Numbered from the stretch's first letter, positions 8,448-17,204 are shown. The stretch: DNA of 35,131 nt from Parabacteroides sp. (GCA_020026285.1 JAHHQS010000023.1:1-35131), one strand, 5' to 3'. Notes: generated from the letters alone by a model not told the origin. Numbers and translations: made by a program.

Positions 8448-8636
8448 ATGCCTATGAAGAAAGTTTCTACTTTTAGAATTTCAAAATTGAGTGCCCGGAT
8501 TAAGATGCATGAAGCTGATTCTTTTCAGGAAGCGGGACCATCTAACCAGTCGTTAGATTTTTTACGTCAGTTCGCTCGCTCTTATCATGCAGAATCAAGT
8601 TTAAATACAAATATTTGTGGCTACGTTTTGAATTAA
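8448..8636 (+). CDS. Small hypothetical protein downstream of the sigma factor
   Basis: A 62-aa open frame (60 aa if ATG 8454 is used) placed 90 nt after the sigma-factor gene and ending 6 nt before a perfect terminator, which fits a real gene in the same transcript. It is basic at the N-terminus (MKKVSTFRISKLSARIKMHEA) and contains a helical segment SLDFLRQFARSYHAE. There is no signal peptide or membrane segment. I do not recognise the family. Its position where an anti-sigma factor would often lie suggests, but does not show, a regulatory role. Confidence 0.6.
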   Translation: MPMKKVSTFRISKLSARIKMHEADSFQEAGPSNQSLDFLRQFARSYHAESSLNTNICGYVLN

Positions 8637-8642
8637 TGAGAC

Positions 8643-8678
8643 AAAAGAGAATACATTCATTTGTATTCTCTTTTTTTT
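8643..8678 (+). terminator. Intrinsic terminator after sigma-factor operon
   Basis: A 13-bp perfect stem, 8643-8655 with 8662-8674, around a 6-nt loop and followed by a T-run to 8678. Its loop and 3' arm overlap the promoter region of rpe. Confidence 0.92.
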
Positions 8679-8679
8679 G

Positions 8680-8687
8680 TATCTTTG
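8680..8687 (+). promoter_or_regulatory. Promoter -7 element of rpe
   Basis: TATCTTTG matches TAnnTTTG directly after the preceding T-run. A TTTG at 8660-8663 inside the terminator could be a -33 element, though the 16-nt spacing is short. The leader would be about 13 nt to ATG 8707. Confidence 0.65.
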
Positions 8688-8706
8688 TCTAAAATTACCA
8701 AATATT

Positions 8707-9357
8707 ATGAATCATTTAATAGCTCCTTCATTGTTGGCTGCTGATTTTATGAATTTGCAGCGTGATGTAGAATTAATTAATAATAGTGAAGCTGATTGGT
8801 TACATCTGGATGTTATGGACGGTGTGTTTGTTCCGAACATTTCTTTTGGTTTCCCAGTTTTAAATGCATTAAAGAAAGTCTGTAAAAAACCTTTAGATGT
8901 ACATTTAATGATTGTTGAGCCTCAAAAGTTTATAAAAGAGGTTGCTGCAACCGGCGCTTATTTAATGAATGTGCATTATGAAGCTTGTACCCATCTTCAT
9001 CGTACAATTGCGGCAATCAAAGAAGCCGGGATGAAGGCTGGTGTAACATTAAATCCTCATACTCCTGTCTGTTTGTTGGAAGATATTATCCAGGATTTGG
9101 ATTTAGTAATGTTGATGTCGGTTAATCCGGGATTTGGTGGACAGAAATTTATAGAACATTCTGTGGAAAAAACAGCTCAGTTGCGACAAATGATTGATCG
9201 AAAAGGATTGAAGACCTTGATACAGATTGATGGTGGCGTCAACTTGGAAACAGGAAAACGTCTGGTAGATGCAGGTGCCGATGTTTTGGTAGCAGGAAGT
9301 TTCGTCTTTAAAGCATCTGATCCAAAAGAAATTATTAAAGAGCTGAAAAAACTTTAA
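8707..9357 (+). CDS. rpe: Ribulose-phosphate 3-epimerase
   Basis: A 216-aa TIM-barrel epimerase that interconverts D-ribulose 5-phosphate and D-xylulose 5-phosphate in the non-oxidative pentose phosphate pathway. Family residues are in place: IAPSLLAAD at the N-terminus, metal and catalytic positions H33 and D35 (HLDVMDG), H66 (DVHLM), D175 (IDGGVN), and the phosphate-binding VNPGFGGQ. I chose ATG 8707, since upstream codons in frame overlap the terminator and promoter. It lies 29 nt before comEC. The xylulokinase encoded near 23 kb makes the same product, xylulose 5-phosphate. Confidence 0.97.
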   Translation: MNHLIAPSLLAADFMNLQRDVELINNSEADWLHLDVMDGVFVPNISFGFPVLNALKKVCKKPLDVHLMIVEPQKFIKEVAATGAYLMNVHYEACTHLHRTIAAIKEAGMKAGVTLNPHTPVCLLEDIIQDLDLVMLMSVNPGFGGQKFIEHSVEKTAQLRQMIDRKGLKTLIQIDGGVNLETGKRLVDAGADVLVAGSFVFKASDPKEIIKELKKL

Positions 9358-9386
9358 TATATTATTACATATCAAAACCTATAGCT

Positions 9387-10652
9387 ATGACAAAGGATTT
9401 AAGGAAGCGGCCTTTTGTCAGGCCGCTTTTTTTATGGATATTGGGAATTTGTATATCTGTCTATATTCCATTTGATATAACATTTATTACTTTATCAACT
9501 GGAGCAGTTCTTTTAGTGTTGGGTATTTACTTCTTTGTCCCTTCCGTAGATCATCAGTATGATAACAGATGGATTTGGGGAGGCTGTTTTTCAATCCTTT
9601 TTTTAGCTTTATCTTGTGCCTATGTTTATTATCGGCTACGGTTAGACGGTTTAGAAGACATCCCGGAATGGCAGGGATATTTCAAAGTTTTACAACTGAA
9701 TTTGGTGAAGACTTTTGATTCTTTGGATTTACAGAAGTGGGAGAGAGAGATTCTTTCAACTATCACTTTTGGATTTCGAGAAAATTTAGATAGTACTGTT
9801 CGACACTGCTTTTCATTGGCTGGAGCTGCACATATTCTGGCTGTGAGTGGCTTTCATGTCGGTGTCGTTTATTCCTTTTTTAGGATTTGTCTTTCTATTA
9901 TACCAGCAAGGAAAACAGAACTGATATTCTTTAAAAATCTATGTCTGTTATTATTGATCTGGACTTTTGTGTCATTAACCGGCTTGGCTGCTTCTGCTGT
10001 TCGTGCGGCTTTCATGCTTTCTTTATATATAATAGGTAAAACACTTCGAAGAAAAACAGACTCTTATAATACATGGTGTGCCGCTGCTTTCTGTATGCTT
10101 GTGTACAATCCATTTTATTTGTTCGATTTAGGATTTGAATTAAGTTTTCTCGCGGTACTATCCATATTATTTTTTTTCCCTCGTATAAATTCTGTTTTTA
10201 AATTAAAGAATCCTTTGATACGTATACCATGGAGTTGGTTTTCAATAAGTATAGCTGCTCAAATAGGAACATTGCCTCTTTGTCTATATTATTGGGGAGA
10301 AGTTTCGTCTGTTGCTTTACTGTCAGCGCTTCCGGTTACAATTCTCTCGATATTGATAATTCCTTTGGGATTATTATGGGCAGTGACCATGTTTATGGGT
10401 TTTCATATGGAATCTCTAAAAATAATATTGGAATTATTAATGAAATGTTTTTGTGATTTTGTAAATCGGATGGGGCAGATAGAACCATTGAATACATTTG
10501 TACCATTTACAGCGGTAATGTTACTTTTGGTATATCTGTTTTTATTATTCTTATGTTTCTTTATCATGAAAAAACAAATAAAATATCTGCTCATATCGAT
10601 TAATTTCTTTTTTCTCTTTTCTTTAGCAATGCTTATTGAACGATTCTGTTAA
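9387..10652 (+). CDS. ComEC/Rec2-family competence membrane protein, short form
   Basis: A 421-aa polytopic membrane protein. After the RPFVRPLF start and two or three N-terminal membrane helices, the Competence domain begins near residue 100 and carries the hallmark HILAVSGFHVG (H157), SLTGLAASAVRAAFM and LGFELSFLAVLSI. In naturally competent bacteria ComEC forms the channel that brings single-stranded DNA into the cytoplasm. Compared with usual ComEC the periplasmic OB-fold (DUF4131) segment is missing: the chain passes from the helix ending near 85 straight to the Competence domain within about 20 residues. There is no C-terminal metallo-beta-lactamase domain either. The frame is intact. 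A terminator-like hairpin overlaps codons 7-15, so expression may be restricted. Confidence 0.85.
   Translation: MTKDLRKRPFVRPLFLWILGICISVYIPFDITFITLSTGAVLLVLGIYFFVPSVDHQYDNRWIWGGCFSILFLALSCAYVYYRLRLDGLEDIPEWQGYFKVLQLNLVKTFDSLDLQKWEREILSTITFGFRENLDSTVRHCFSLAGAAHILAVSGFHVGVVYSFFRICLSIIPARKTELIFFKNLCLLLLIWTFVSLTGLAASAVRAAFMLSLYIIGKTLRRKTDSYNTWCAAAFCMLVYNPFYLFDLGFELSFLAVLSILFFFPRINSVFKLKNPLIRIPWSWFSISIAAQIGTLPLCLYYWGEVSSVALLSALPVTILSILIIPLGLLWAVTMFMGFHMESLKIILELLMKCFCDFVNRMGQIEPLNTFVPFTAVMLLLVYLFLLFLCFFIMKKQIKYLLISINFFFLFSLAMLIERFC
9405..9433 (+). terminator. Intrinsic-terminator hairpin within comEC codons
   Basis: AAGCGGCC (9405-9412) pairs perfectly with GGCCGCTT (9421-9428) around an 8-nt loop, followed by seven T (9427-9433). 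It has the full form of a Rho-independent terminator 48 nt after the rpe stop, but it lies inside the comEC reading frame. Confidence 0.7.
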
Positions 10653-10672
10653 GATATTATCAGAAAAAAATG

Positions 10673-10680
10673 TACCTTTG
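10673..10680 (+). promoter_or_regulatory. Promoter -7 element of nrnA
   Basis: TACCTTTG matches TAnnTTTG and lies 23 nt before ATG 10704, giving a leader of about 17 nt. Confidence 0.6.
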
Positions 10681-10703
10681 CAACGATTAATAATGTGGAT
10701 TTT

Positions 10704-11735
10704 ATGATAACTAAAATCATTTCAGAAGATAAAATTCAAAAAGCTAAAAAATACGTCGAAAAGGGCGATAAGTTTGTTATAGTTTCTCATGTCTCTCCAG
10801 ATGGAGATGCATTAGGTTCTTCTCTCGGATTATATCATTTTTTGAATGCATGCGGTAAAAAGCAGGTGACAATAATCGTTCCTAACCAGTTCCCTTTGTT
10901 TTACAGATGGATGCCAGGAGCTAAAGATATTATTCGATATGATGAGTATCAGGAATTTGCAGATCAGTTGTTGAATGATGCTGATGTCGTATTTTGCCTT
11001 GACTTTAACGAACCCAAAAGAGTTGAGAAAATGGCTGATGCATTACTGGCTTCTCCGGGAAGGAAGGTGATGATAGACCATCATTTAAATCCAGCCGATT
11101 TTTGTCGTGTAACTATTTCTGATCCGAATGTTTCGTCTGCTAGTGAATTAGTCTTTCGATTCATTTGTCAGATGGGAATGTTTGATCTGGTTACAAAAGA
11201 ATCTGCCGTTTGTATATATACGGGAATGATGACGGATACAGGAGCTTTTACCTATAATTCCAATCAGCCTGAAATTTATTCAATCATTAGTGAATTAATT
11301 CGTAAGGGAATAGATAAGGATGACATTTATAGAAAAGTGAATCAGGTATATTCTGAATATCGTTTGCGTTTGATGGGGTATGTCTTGTATGAAAAGATGA
11401 AAGTTTACGCAGATAAGAATTCTGCATTAATATCTTTATCTTCAAAGGAACTGGATGATTTTCATTATGTATCAGGCGATACGGAAGGTTTTGTAAATAT
11501 GCCGTTAAGTATCGAAGGTGTTTGTTTCAGTGCTTTCATTCGTGAAGATAAAGATTATGTAAAGATATCACTTCGTTCGGTTGGAGATTTCCCTTGTAAT
11601 GAATTTGCCGCTAAATATTTCAATGGAGGAGGACATAGGAATGCTTCAGGTGGGGAATTTTATGGTTCATTGGAAAATGCAGTAGCTCGATTTGAACAGG
11701 CATTGGAAGAATTTAATCCTGTAGAAAAAAAATAA
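10704..11735 (+). CDS. nrnA: DHH/DHHA1 phosphoesterase, NrnA-like oligoribonuclease/pAp phosphatase
   Basis: A 343-aa manganese-dependent phosphoesterase. The DHH domain shows HVSPDGDALGSS (H29, D33, D35), D100 (FCLDFN) and the signature DHH (D125-H127). The C-terminal DHHA1 domain ends with the nucleotide-binding FNGGGHRNASGG. NrnA proteins degrade very short RNA (nanoRNA) and dephosphorylate 3'-phosphoadenosine 5'-phosphate; some members of the family instead hydrolyse linear or cyclic dinucleotides, which cannot be excluded. A GTG three codons upstream is possible, but the ATG fits the promoter better. It lies between comEC and the DUF4827 gene, reading in the same direction. Confidence 0.9.
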   Translation: MITKIISEDKIQKAKKYVEKGDKFVIVSHVSPDGDALGSSLGLYHFLNACGKKQVTIIVPNQFPLFYRWMPGAKDIIRYDEYQEFADQLLNDADVVFCLDFNEPKRVEKMADALLASPGRKVMIDHHLNPADFCRVTISDPNVSSASELVFRFICQMGMFDLVTKESAVCIYTGMMTDTGAFTYNSNQPEIYSIISELIRKGIDKDDIYRKVNQVYSEYRLRLMGYVLYEKMKVYADKNSALISLSSKELDDFHYVSGDTEGFVNMPLSIEGVCFSAFIREDKDYVKISLRSVGDFPCNEFAAKYFNGGGHRNASGGEFYGSLENAVARFEQALEEFNPVEKK

Positions 11736-11771
11736 ATTGGAGATATCAGGAAAGGTTTCTTTGATATTGCT

Positions 11772-11779
11772 TATATTTG
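11772..11779 (+). promoter_or_regulatory. Promoter -7 element of DUF4827-glmM operon
   Basis: TATATTTG matches the consensus and lies 33 nt before ATG 11813. Confidence 0.55.
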
Positions 11780-11812
11780 CCTTTAATAACATATTATTTA
11801 TATTAAAATCAA

Positions 11813-12403
11813 ATGAATAAAATATTTGGATATGCGTTGATTGTAGGTGCTGCTTTGTTTGCAACTTCATGTAATAAGACCAAGTCATATGCTGATCTGT
11901 TGAAAGCTGAGAAGAAAGCCATCGAGCGGTTGATGGATGAAAATGATTTCGTAGTTCTTAAAGAATATCCTGCTGATGGGGTTTTTAAAGAAAATGAATT
12001 CTTCCAGTTGGATAATGATGTCTATATAAACGTAGTTGATTCTGGTAATGGAGATCATATAACTTCGAAAAGAAATGTCATTACTCGATTTAAAGTTTCT
12101 ATGTTTAAATCGGATTCTGCTACAATAGATGGATTTGAAAGTTCTCGTTTGCCGGTTTCTTTTTCATACGAAAAATCCGAATATTATGAAAACTATTATA
12201 TCTTCGGACAAAGTGAGAACAGTACTGATAATGATATGATGATGAGTACTTTCTTGTGTGAGGGAATGGCTTCGGGATTGCAATGTGTAGGAGATAGCTC
12301 TATTGTGAAACTGATCGTTCCTTTTAAAATAGGACCTTCTAATTTTAGAAAATCTGGAGAGCCTCTATACTTCTCAAAAGTGAGATATATTTTTGAAAAA
12401 TAA
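11813..12403 (+). CDS. DUF4827 family lipoprotein
   Basis: A 196-aa lipoprotein with lipobox ATSC (C20). The following segment KTKSYADLLKAEKKAIERLMDEND and the YINVVDSGNG motif match my recollection of the DUF4827 family, which is common in Bacteroidales. The pattern of charged helix, gate-like loop and beta-rich C-terminal half resembles FKBP-type proteins, but no function is established. It ends 22 nt before the phosphohexomutase gene, so the two are very probably co-transcribed; this may tie it to envelope synthesis. Confidence 0.8.
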   Translation: MNKIFGYALIVGAALFATSCNKTKSYADLLKAEKKAIERLMDENDFVVLKEYPADGVFKENEFFQLDNDVYINVVDSGNGDHITSKRNVITRFKVSMFKSDSATIDGFESSRLPVSFSYEKSEYYENYYIFGQSENSTDNDMMMSTFLCEGMASGLQCVGDSSIVKLIVPFKIGPSNFRKSGEPLYFSKVRYIFEK

Positions 12404-12425
12404 GTATTATTAAATCATAAATACT

Positions 12426-13817
12426 ATGACTTTAATTAAATCAATTTCCGGAATTCGTGGCACAATAGGAGGTAATCCTGAAGAAGGATTGAATCCGTTG
12501 TCTATTGTTAAGTTCGTTTCTGCTTATGCCACTTTTATTCGTAAAAACACAAAAATTACAACAAATAAAATTGTTGTTGGTCGTGATGCCCGTATTTCAG
12601 GTCCGATGGTAAAACAAGTCGTTATCGGTACTTTGATGGGAATGGGGTTTGATGTGGTTGATATTGATTTTGCTACAACTCCTACAACAGAATTAGCTGT
12701 TACTATGGAAGGAGCTTGTGGCGGTATTATTTTAACTGCAAGTCATAATCCTAAACAATGGAATGCATTGAAACTTTTAAATGAAAAAGGAGAGTTCTTG
12801 AATGCTGCTGAAGGAGCGGAAGTCCTTGCTTTGGCTGAAAAAGAGGACTTTATTTATGCTGACGTTGATAGCTTAGGTAAAGTGAAAATTGATACAGACT
12901 ATACTAAGAAACATATAGATGCTGTATTGAATTTAGACTTGGTTGATGTTGAGGCTATAAAGGCTGCAAACTTCAAAGTTGCTATTGATTGTGTAAATTC
13001 TGTTGGTGGTATTGCTATTCCTGCATTGTTGGAAGCTTTGGGCGTTCAGAATGTTTTAAAATTGAACTGTGAGCCGACTGGTCATTTCGCTCATAATCCT
13101 GAACCAATCCCAGAACATTTGACAGACATTTCAAATTTAATCCGTACTGAAAAAGCTGATGTCGGTTTCGTAGTCGATCCTGATGTTGACCGTTTGGCTA
13201 TTGTTTGTGAAAATGGAGAAATGTTCGTTGAAGAATATACGTTGGTTGCAGTAGCTGATTATGTCTTGAGTCGTACTCCAGGTAATACTGTAAGTAATTT
13301 GAGTTCAAGTCGTGCTTTACGCGATGTGACGAATCGCTATGCAGGTTGTCAGTATAATGCTGCAGCAGTAGGCGAAGTGAATGTAGTAACCAAGATGAAG
13401 GAAACGAATGCTGTTATCGGTGGTGAAGGTAATGGCGGTGTTATTTATCCTGCTTGTCACAGTGGTCGTGATGCATTGGTGGGAATTGCTTTGTTCCTGA
13501 CTCATCTGGCTAATAAGAAAATGAAGGTAAGTGAACTTCGTGCAACATACCCTTCATATTTTATATCTAAACAGAAAGTACAATTGACTCCTGAAATCAA
13601 TGTGGATGCAATCTTATCGAAGGTGAAAGAAAAATTTGCACAATATGATATTACTAATATCGATGGTGTCAAGATTGACTTCCCTGACAAATGGGTTCAT
13701 TTACGTAAGAGTAATACTGAACCGATTATCCGTGTTTATTCAGAAGCTCATACAATGGAAGAAGCTGAAGAAATTGGAGGAGAATTGATTCAGATTATTA
13801 ATGATATGTGTAAATAA
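12426..13817 (+). CDS. glmM: Phosphoglucosamine mutase / phosphomannomutase family
   Basis: A 463-aa alpha-D-phosphohexomutase. The active-site phosphoserine is S106 in TASHNP. The metal loop is DPDVDR (D251, D253, D255). The sugar-binding loop is GEGNGG (333-338), and the C-terminal phosphate-binding loop is RKSNTEPIIRVYSE. As GlmM it would convert glucosamine 6-phosphate to glucosamine 1-phosphate for UDP-GlcNAc, peptidoglycan and LPS. The sequence alone does not fully exclude phosphomannomutase activity. It is the second gene after the DUF4827 lipoprotein and is followed by a terminator. Confidence 0.9.
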   Translation: MTLIKSISGIRGTIGGNPEEGLNPLSIVKFVSAYATFIRKNTKITTNKIVVGRDARISGPMVKQVVIGTLMGMGFDVVDIDFATTPTTELAVTMEGACGGIILTASHNPKQWNALKLLNEKGEFLNAAEGAEVLALAEKEDFIYADVDSLGKVKIDTDYTKKHIDAVLNLDLVDVEAIKAANFKVAIDCVNSVGGIAIPALLEALGVQNVLKLNCEPTGHFAHNPEPIPEHLTDISNLIRTEKADVGFVVDPDVDRLAIVCENGEMFVEEYTLVAVADYVLSRTPGNTVSNLSSSRALRDVTNRYAGCQYNAAAVGEVNVVTKMKETNAVIGGEGNGGVIYPACHSGRDALVGIALFLTHLANKKMKVSELRATYPSYFISKQKVQLTPEINVDAILSKVKEKFAQYDITNIDGVKIDFPDKWVHLRKSNTEPIIRVYSEAHTMEEAEEIGGELIQIINDMCK

Positions 13818-13845
13818 CATTTTGTTTTTTATTATAAATAAAATG

Positions 13846-13882
13846 AGCCGGATGTGATTTCTTGATTGTATCCGGCTTTTTT
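13846..13882 (+). terminator. Intrinsic terminator after glmM
   Basis: AGCCGGAT (13846-13853) pairs with ATCCGGCT (13870-13877) around a 16-nt loop, followed by TTTTTT. Confidence 0.85.
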
Positions 13883-13940
13883 ATATCTGGAGATAGATAA
13901 TCATTCTTAAAATGAGATAGAATTAATTCAAATAATTAAA

Positions 13941-16900
13941 ATGAAAAAAATATTATTAAGTCTTGTACTCGGGACTGTTGCTATAAGTGGTTCTGCTGTA
14001 AATCCTTTATGGATGCGCGATGTTTGTATATCACCTGATGGTACTGAAATCTTATTTTGTTACAAGGGGGATATTTATAAAGTAAATGCTAATGGAGGTG
14101 AAGCTGTACAGCTTACTACACAGGATTCTTATGAATCAACTCCAATCTGGTCTCCTGATGGAAAACAGATTGCTTTTTCAAGTGATCGTTTTGGTGGAAG
14201 TGATGTTTTTGTCATGTCATCAAATGGAGGTTCTGCTCGTCGATTGACTCGAAATTCGGCTGCAGAAACACCTTCAGCTTTTACTCCTGATGGAAAATTT
14301 GTTTATTTCTCAGCACATATTCAGGATCCGTCGGAAAGTGCTTTATTCCCGACTCCTGCCATGACTGAACTTTATAAAGTTTCAGTTAAAGGAGGAAAGA
14401 CAGAACAGGTCTTGGCTACTCCTGCAGAAATGATCTGTTTTAATAAGGCTGGTGATACTTTCCTTTATCAGGATCGTAAAGGTTTTGAAAATGAATGGCG
14501 TAAACATCATACTTCTTCTATTACTCGTGACGTTTGGATGTATGACGTCAATTCAGGAAAACATACTAACCTGACTGATTATGCCGGTGAAGATCGAAAT
14601 CCAGTCTTTTCTTCAGATGGAAAAAGTGTTTATTTCCTGAGTGAACGTAATAAAGGTTCGTTCAATGTTTATTCTTTTGATTTGGCTAATCCGAAAGAAG
14701 TGAAACAGATTACTCGATTCAAGACTCATCCTGTTCGTTTCTTGTCAACTGGAAGTAATGGAAAGTTATGTTATACTTATGATGGCGAAATTTATACACA
14801 ATCACAAGGTGGCCAGCCTCAAAAATTAAGTGTGACTTTGACTCGTGATGATGAAGAATTTCCTGCATCATTTGCGTTTTCGCGTAATGCAGAGGAAGCA
14901 GTAGTTTCACCGGATGGGAAACAGGTTGCTTTTGTTGTTCGTGGTGAAGTTTTTGTTACTTCAGTTGAATATAATACAACCAAACAGATTACTCATACTC
15001 CTGAGGCTGAAACGGGACTGTCATTTGGAGCCGATAACCGTACGTTGGTTTACGGAAGTGAACGAGGTGGAAACTGGGGACTCTATACAGCAAAGATTGT
15101 TCGCAAGGAAGATGCGAATTTCCCGAATGCGACCTTGATTGAGGAACAGGAGTTACTTCCTTCAAAGACTATAGAACGTGGATATCCTCAGTATTCTCCT
15201 GATGGAAAAGAAATCGCATTTATAGAAAATCGCAATAAATTGATGGTTTACAATATCGAATCCAAGAAAGTTCGTCAGATAACTGATGGCTCTAACTGGT
15301 TCGATACAAATGGCGGATTTAATTATTCATGGTCTCCTGATGGAAAATGGTTTACCATGGAGGCTATCGGTCGTCGTCATGATCCTTATACCGATATTGC
15401 TTTGATTAAGGCCGATGGAAAAGGAAGCTTCATCAATTTGACTAATAGTGGTTATACAAGTAGTTCTCCTCGTTGGGTTATGGAAGGAAATGCAATTCTT
15501 TTCACTACTGAACGTTATGGAATGCGTAACCATGCGTCTTGGGGTTCGTTGGATGATGCCATGCTTATCTTCATGAATCAGGAAGCATACGATAAATTCT
15601 GTTTGAATGAAGAAGACTATGAATTGGCAAAAGAGTTGAAAGCAGAACAGGAGAAGGAAAAGAAAAAAGCAGAGGCTGAGGCTGAAAAGAATAAGAAGAA
15701 CGATAAAGATAAGAAAGATGCTAAAGCTGAGAAAAAAGACGAAAAGAAAGATATCGTTGTCGAGTTGGATGGAATAGAAGACCGTATCGTTCGTTTGACT
15801 CCGAATTCTTCTCATATAGGTTCTGCTATTGTTACAAATGACGGAAAGAGTCTTTATTATCTTTCTGCTTTCGAAGGAGGATATGATATGTGGAAGATGG
15901 ATCTTCGCAAGCATGATACCAAATTGATTCATAAAATGTCTGCTGGCTGGGGAAGTATGGAAATGGACAAAGCTGGAAAGAATATCTTCATTCTTGGAAA
16001 GAGTAGTATGAAAAAGATGACTATTGGTTCAGATGCTTTGAAACCGATTACTTATACCGCACAAATGAAAATGAATTTGGCAGACGAACGTGAATATATG
16101 TTCAATCATGTTTGTAAGCAGGAGAAGAAACGTTTCTACGAAGAAAGAATGCATGGCGTTGATTGGGAAGGCCTGACAAGTGCCTATCGTAAGTTCCTGC
16201 CTCACATCAACAATAATTATGATTTTTCTGAATTGTTGAGTGAGTTGTTAGGAGAGTTGAACGTTTCTCATACAGGAAGTGGTTATCGTCCTGTATTAAA
16301 AGGTGAAGCAACAGCTAACCTTGGAGTTCTTTTTGATTGGAAATATACAGGAAAAGGCTTGCGTATTGCTGAAGTGATCGATAAAGGTCCTTTTGATTTC
16401 AAGAATTCTAAAGCGGAAGCAGGAACTGTTATCGAAAAAATTGATGGTGAAACTTTGGATGAAACAAAAGACTATACCGAATTGTTGAATGGTAAAGCTA
16501 ACAAGAAAGTGTTGATTTCTCTTTTCAATCCTCAGAGTGGAGCTCGCTGGGATGAAGTTATCAAACCGGTCAGCAATGGAAGAATGTCTGCTTTGCTTTA
16601 TAAACGTTGGGTGAAACAACGTGCAGCAGATGTAGAGAAATGGTCAAATGGAAGATTGGGATATGTCCATATTGAATCTATGGACGATGGAAGTTTCCGT
16701 ACTGTTTATTCAGATATTTTAGGAAAGTATAATAACTGCGAAGGAATAGTGATTGATACTCGCTTCAATGGTGGTGGACGTTTGCATGAAGATATTGAAA
16801 TCTTATTCAGTGGTGAGAAGTATCTGACTCAGGTTGAACGTGGCCGTGAAGCTTGTGATATGCCTAGTCGTAGATGGAATAAGCCTTCCATTATGGTTCA

Positions 16901-17204
16901 GTGCGAAGCCAACTATTCAAATGCTCATGGAACTCCTTGGGTTTACAGTCACAAGAAGATGGGTAAACTGGTTGGCGCTCCGGTTCCGGGAACAATGACT
17001 AGTGTGAATTGGGAAACTTTACAGGACCCGACTTTGTATTTCGGTATTCCGGTGATTGGTTATCGTAAAGCTGATGGAAGTTATCTGGAAAACTGTCAGT
17101 TGGAACCGGATATTCATGTGTTGAATTCTCCAGAAACGATAGTGAAGGGAGAAGATACTCAGTTGAAAGCAGCAGTAGATGAGCTATTGAAAGAATTGAA
17201 ATAA
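13941..17204 (+). CDS. Tricorn-like S41 family peptidase
   Basis: A 1087-aa exported serine protease resembling the tricorn protease. A signal peptide (residues 1-19) precedes a WD40-like/PD40 beta-propeller region with repeated SPDGKxIAFxS units to about residue 550. A very charged Lys/Glu/Asp linker spans about 564-606, followed by a second propeller-like region, the tricorn C1 domain, a PDZ domain (around 800-880) and the S41 core. Likely catalytic residues are H777 in ELNVSH and S993 in EANYSNAHG; the residue after the nucleophile is Asn, where tricorn has Asp. The protein probably trims peptides in the periplasm. It is monocistronic, with terminators on both sides. Confidence 0.9.
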   Translation: MKKILLSLVLGTVAISGSAVNPLWMRDVCISPDGTEILFCYKGDIYKVNANGGEAVQLTTQDSYESTPIWSPDGKQIAFSSDRFGGSDVFVMSSNGGSARRLTRNSAAETPSAFTPDGKFVYFSAHIQDPSESALFPTPAMTELYKVSVKGGKTEQVLATPAEMICFNKAGDTFLYQDRKGFENEWRKHHTSSITRDVWMYDVNSGKHTNLTDYAGEDRNPVFSSDGKSVYFLSERNKGSFNVYSFDLANPKEVKQITRFKTHPVRFLSTGSNGKLCYTYDGEIYTQSQGGQPQKLSVTLTRDDEEFPASFAFSRNAEEAVVSPDGKQVAFVVRGEVFVTSVEYNTTKQITHTPEAETGLSFGADNRTLVYGSERGGNWGLYTAKIVRKEDANFPNATLIEEQELLPSKTIERGYPQYSPDGKEIAFIENRNKLMVYNIESKKVRQITDGSNWFDTNGGFNYSWSPDGKWFTMEAIGRRHDPYTDIALIKADGKGSFINLTNSGYTSSSPRWVMEGNAILFTTERYGMRNHASWGSLDDAMLIFMNQEAYDKFCLNEEDYELAKELKAEQEKEKKKAEAEAEKNKKNDKDKKDAKAEKKDEKKDIVVELDGIEDRIVRLTPNSSHIGSAIVTNDGKSLYYLSAFEGGYDMWKMDLRKHDTKLIHKMSAGWGSMEMDKAGKNIFILGKSSMKKMTIGSDALKPITYTAQMKMNLADEREYMFNHVCKQEKKRFYEERMHGVDWEGLTSAYRKFLPHINNNYDFSELLSELLGELNVSHTGSGYRPVLKGEATANLGVLFDWKYTGKGLRIAEVIDKGPFDFKNSKAEAGTVIEKIDGETLDETKDYTELLNGKANKKVLISLFNPQSGARWDEVIKPVSNGRMSALLYKRWVKQRAADVEKWSNGRLGYVHIESMDDGSFRTVYSDILGKYNNCEGIVIDTRFNGGGRLHEDIEILFSGEKYLTQVERGREACDMPSRRWNKPSIMVQCEANYSNAHGTPWVYSHKKMGKLVGAPVPGTMTSVNWETLQDPTLYFGIPVIGYRKADGSYLENCQLEPDIHVLNSPETIVKGEDTQLKAAVDELLKELK

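Noticed and set aside
15327..15932. 201-codon leftward open frame inside the tricorn-like gene
   Set aside because: It is opposite the Lys/Glu-rich spacer, which gives a Phe/Leu-rich artificial translation, and the sense strand is a clear protease gene.
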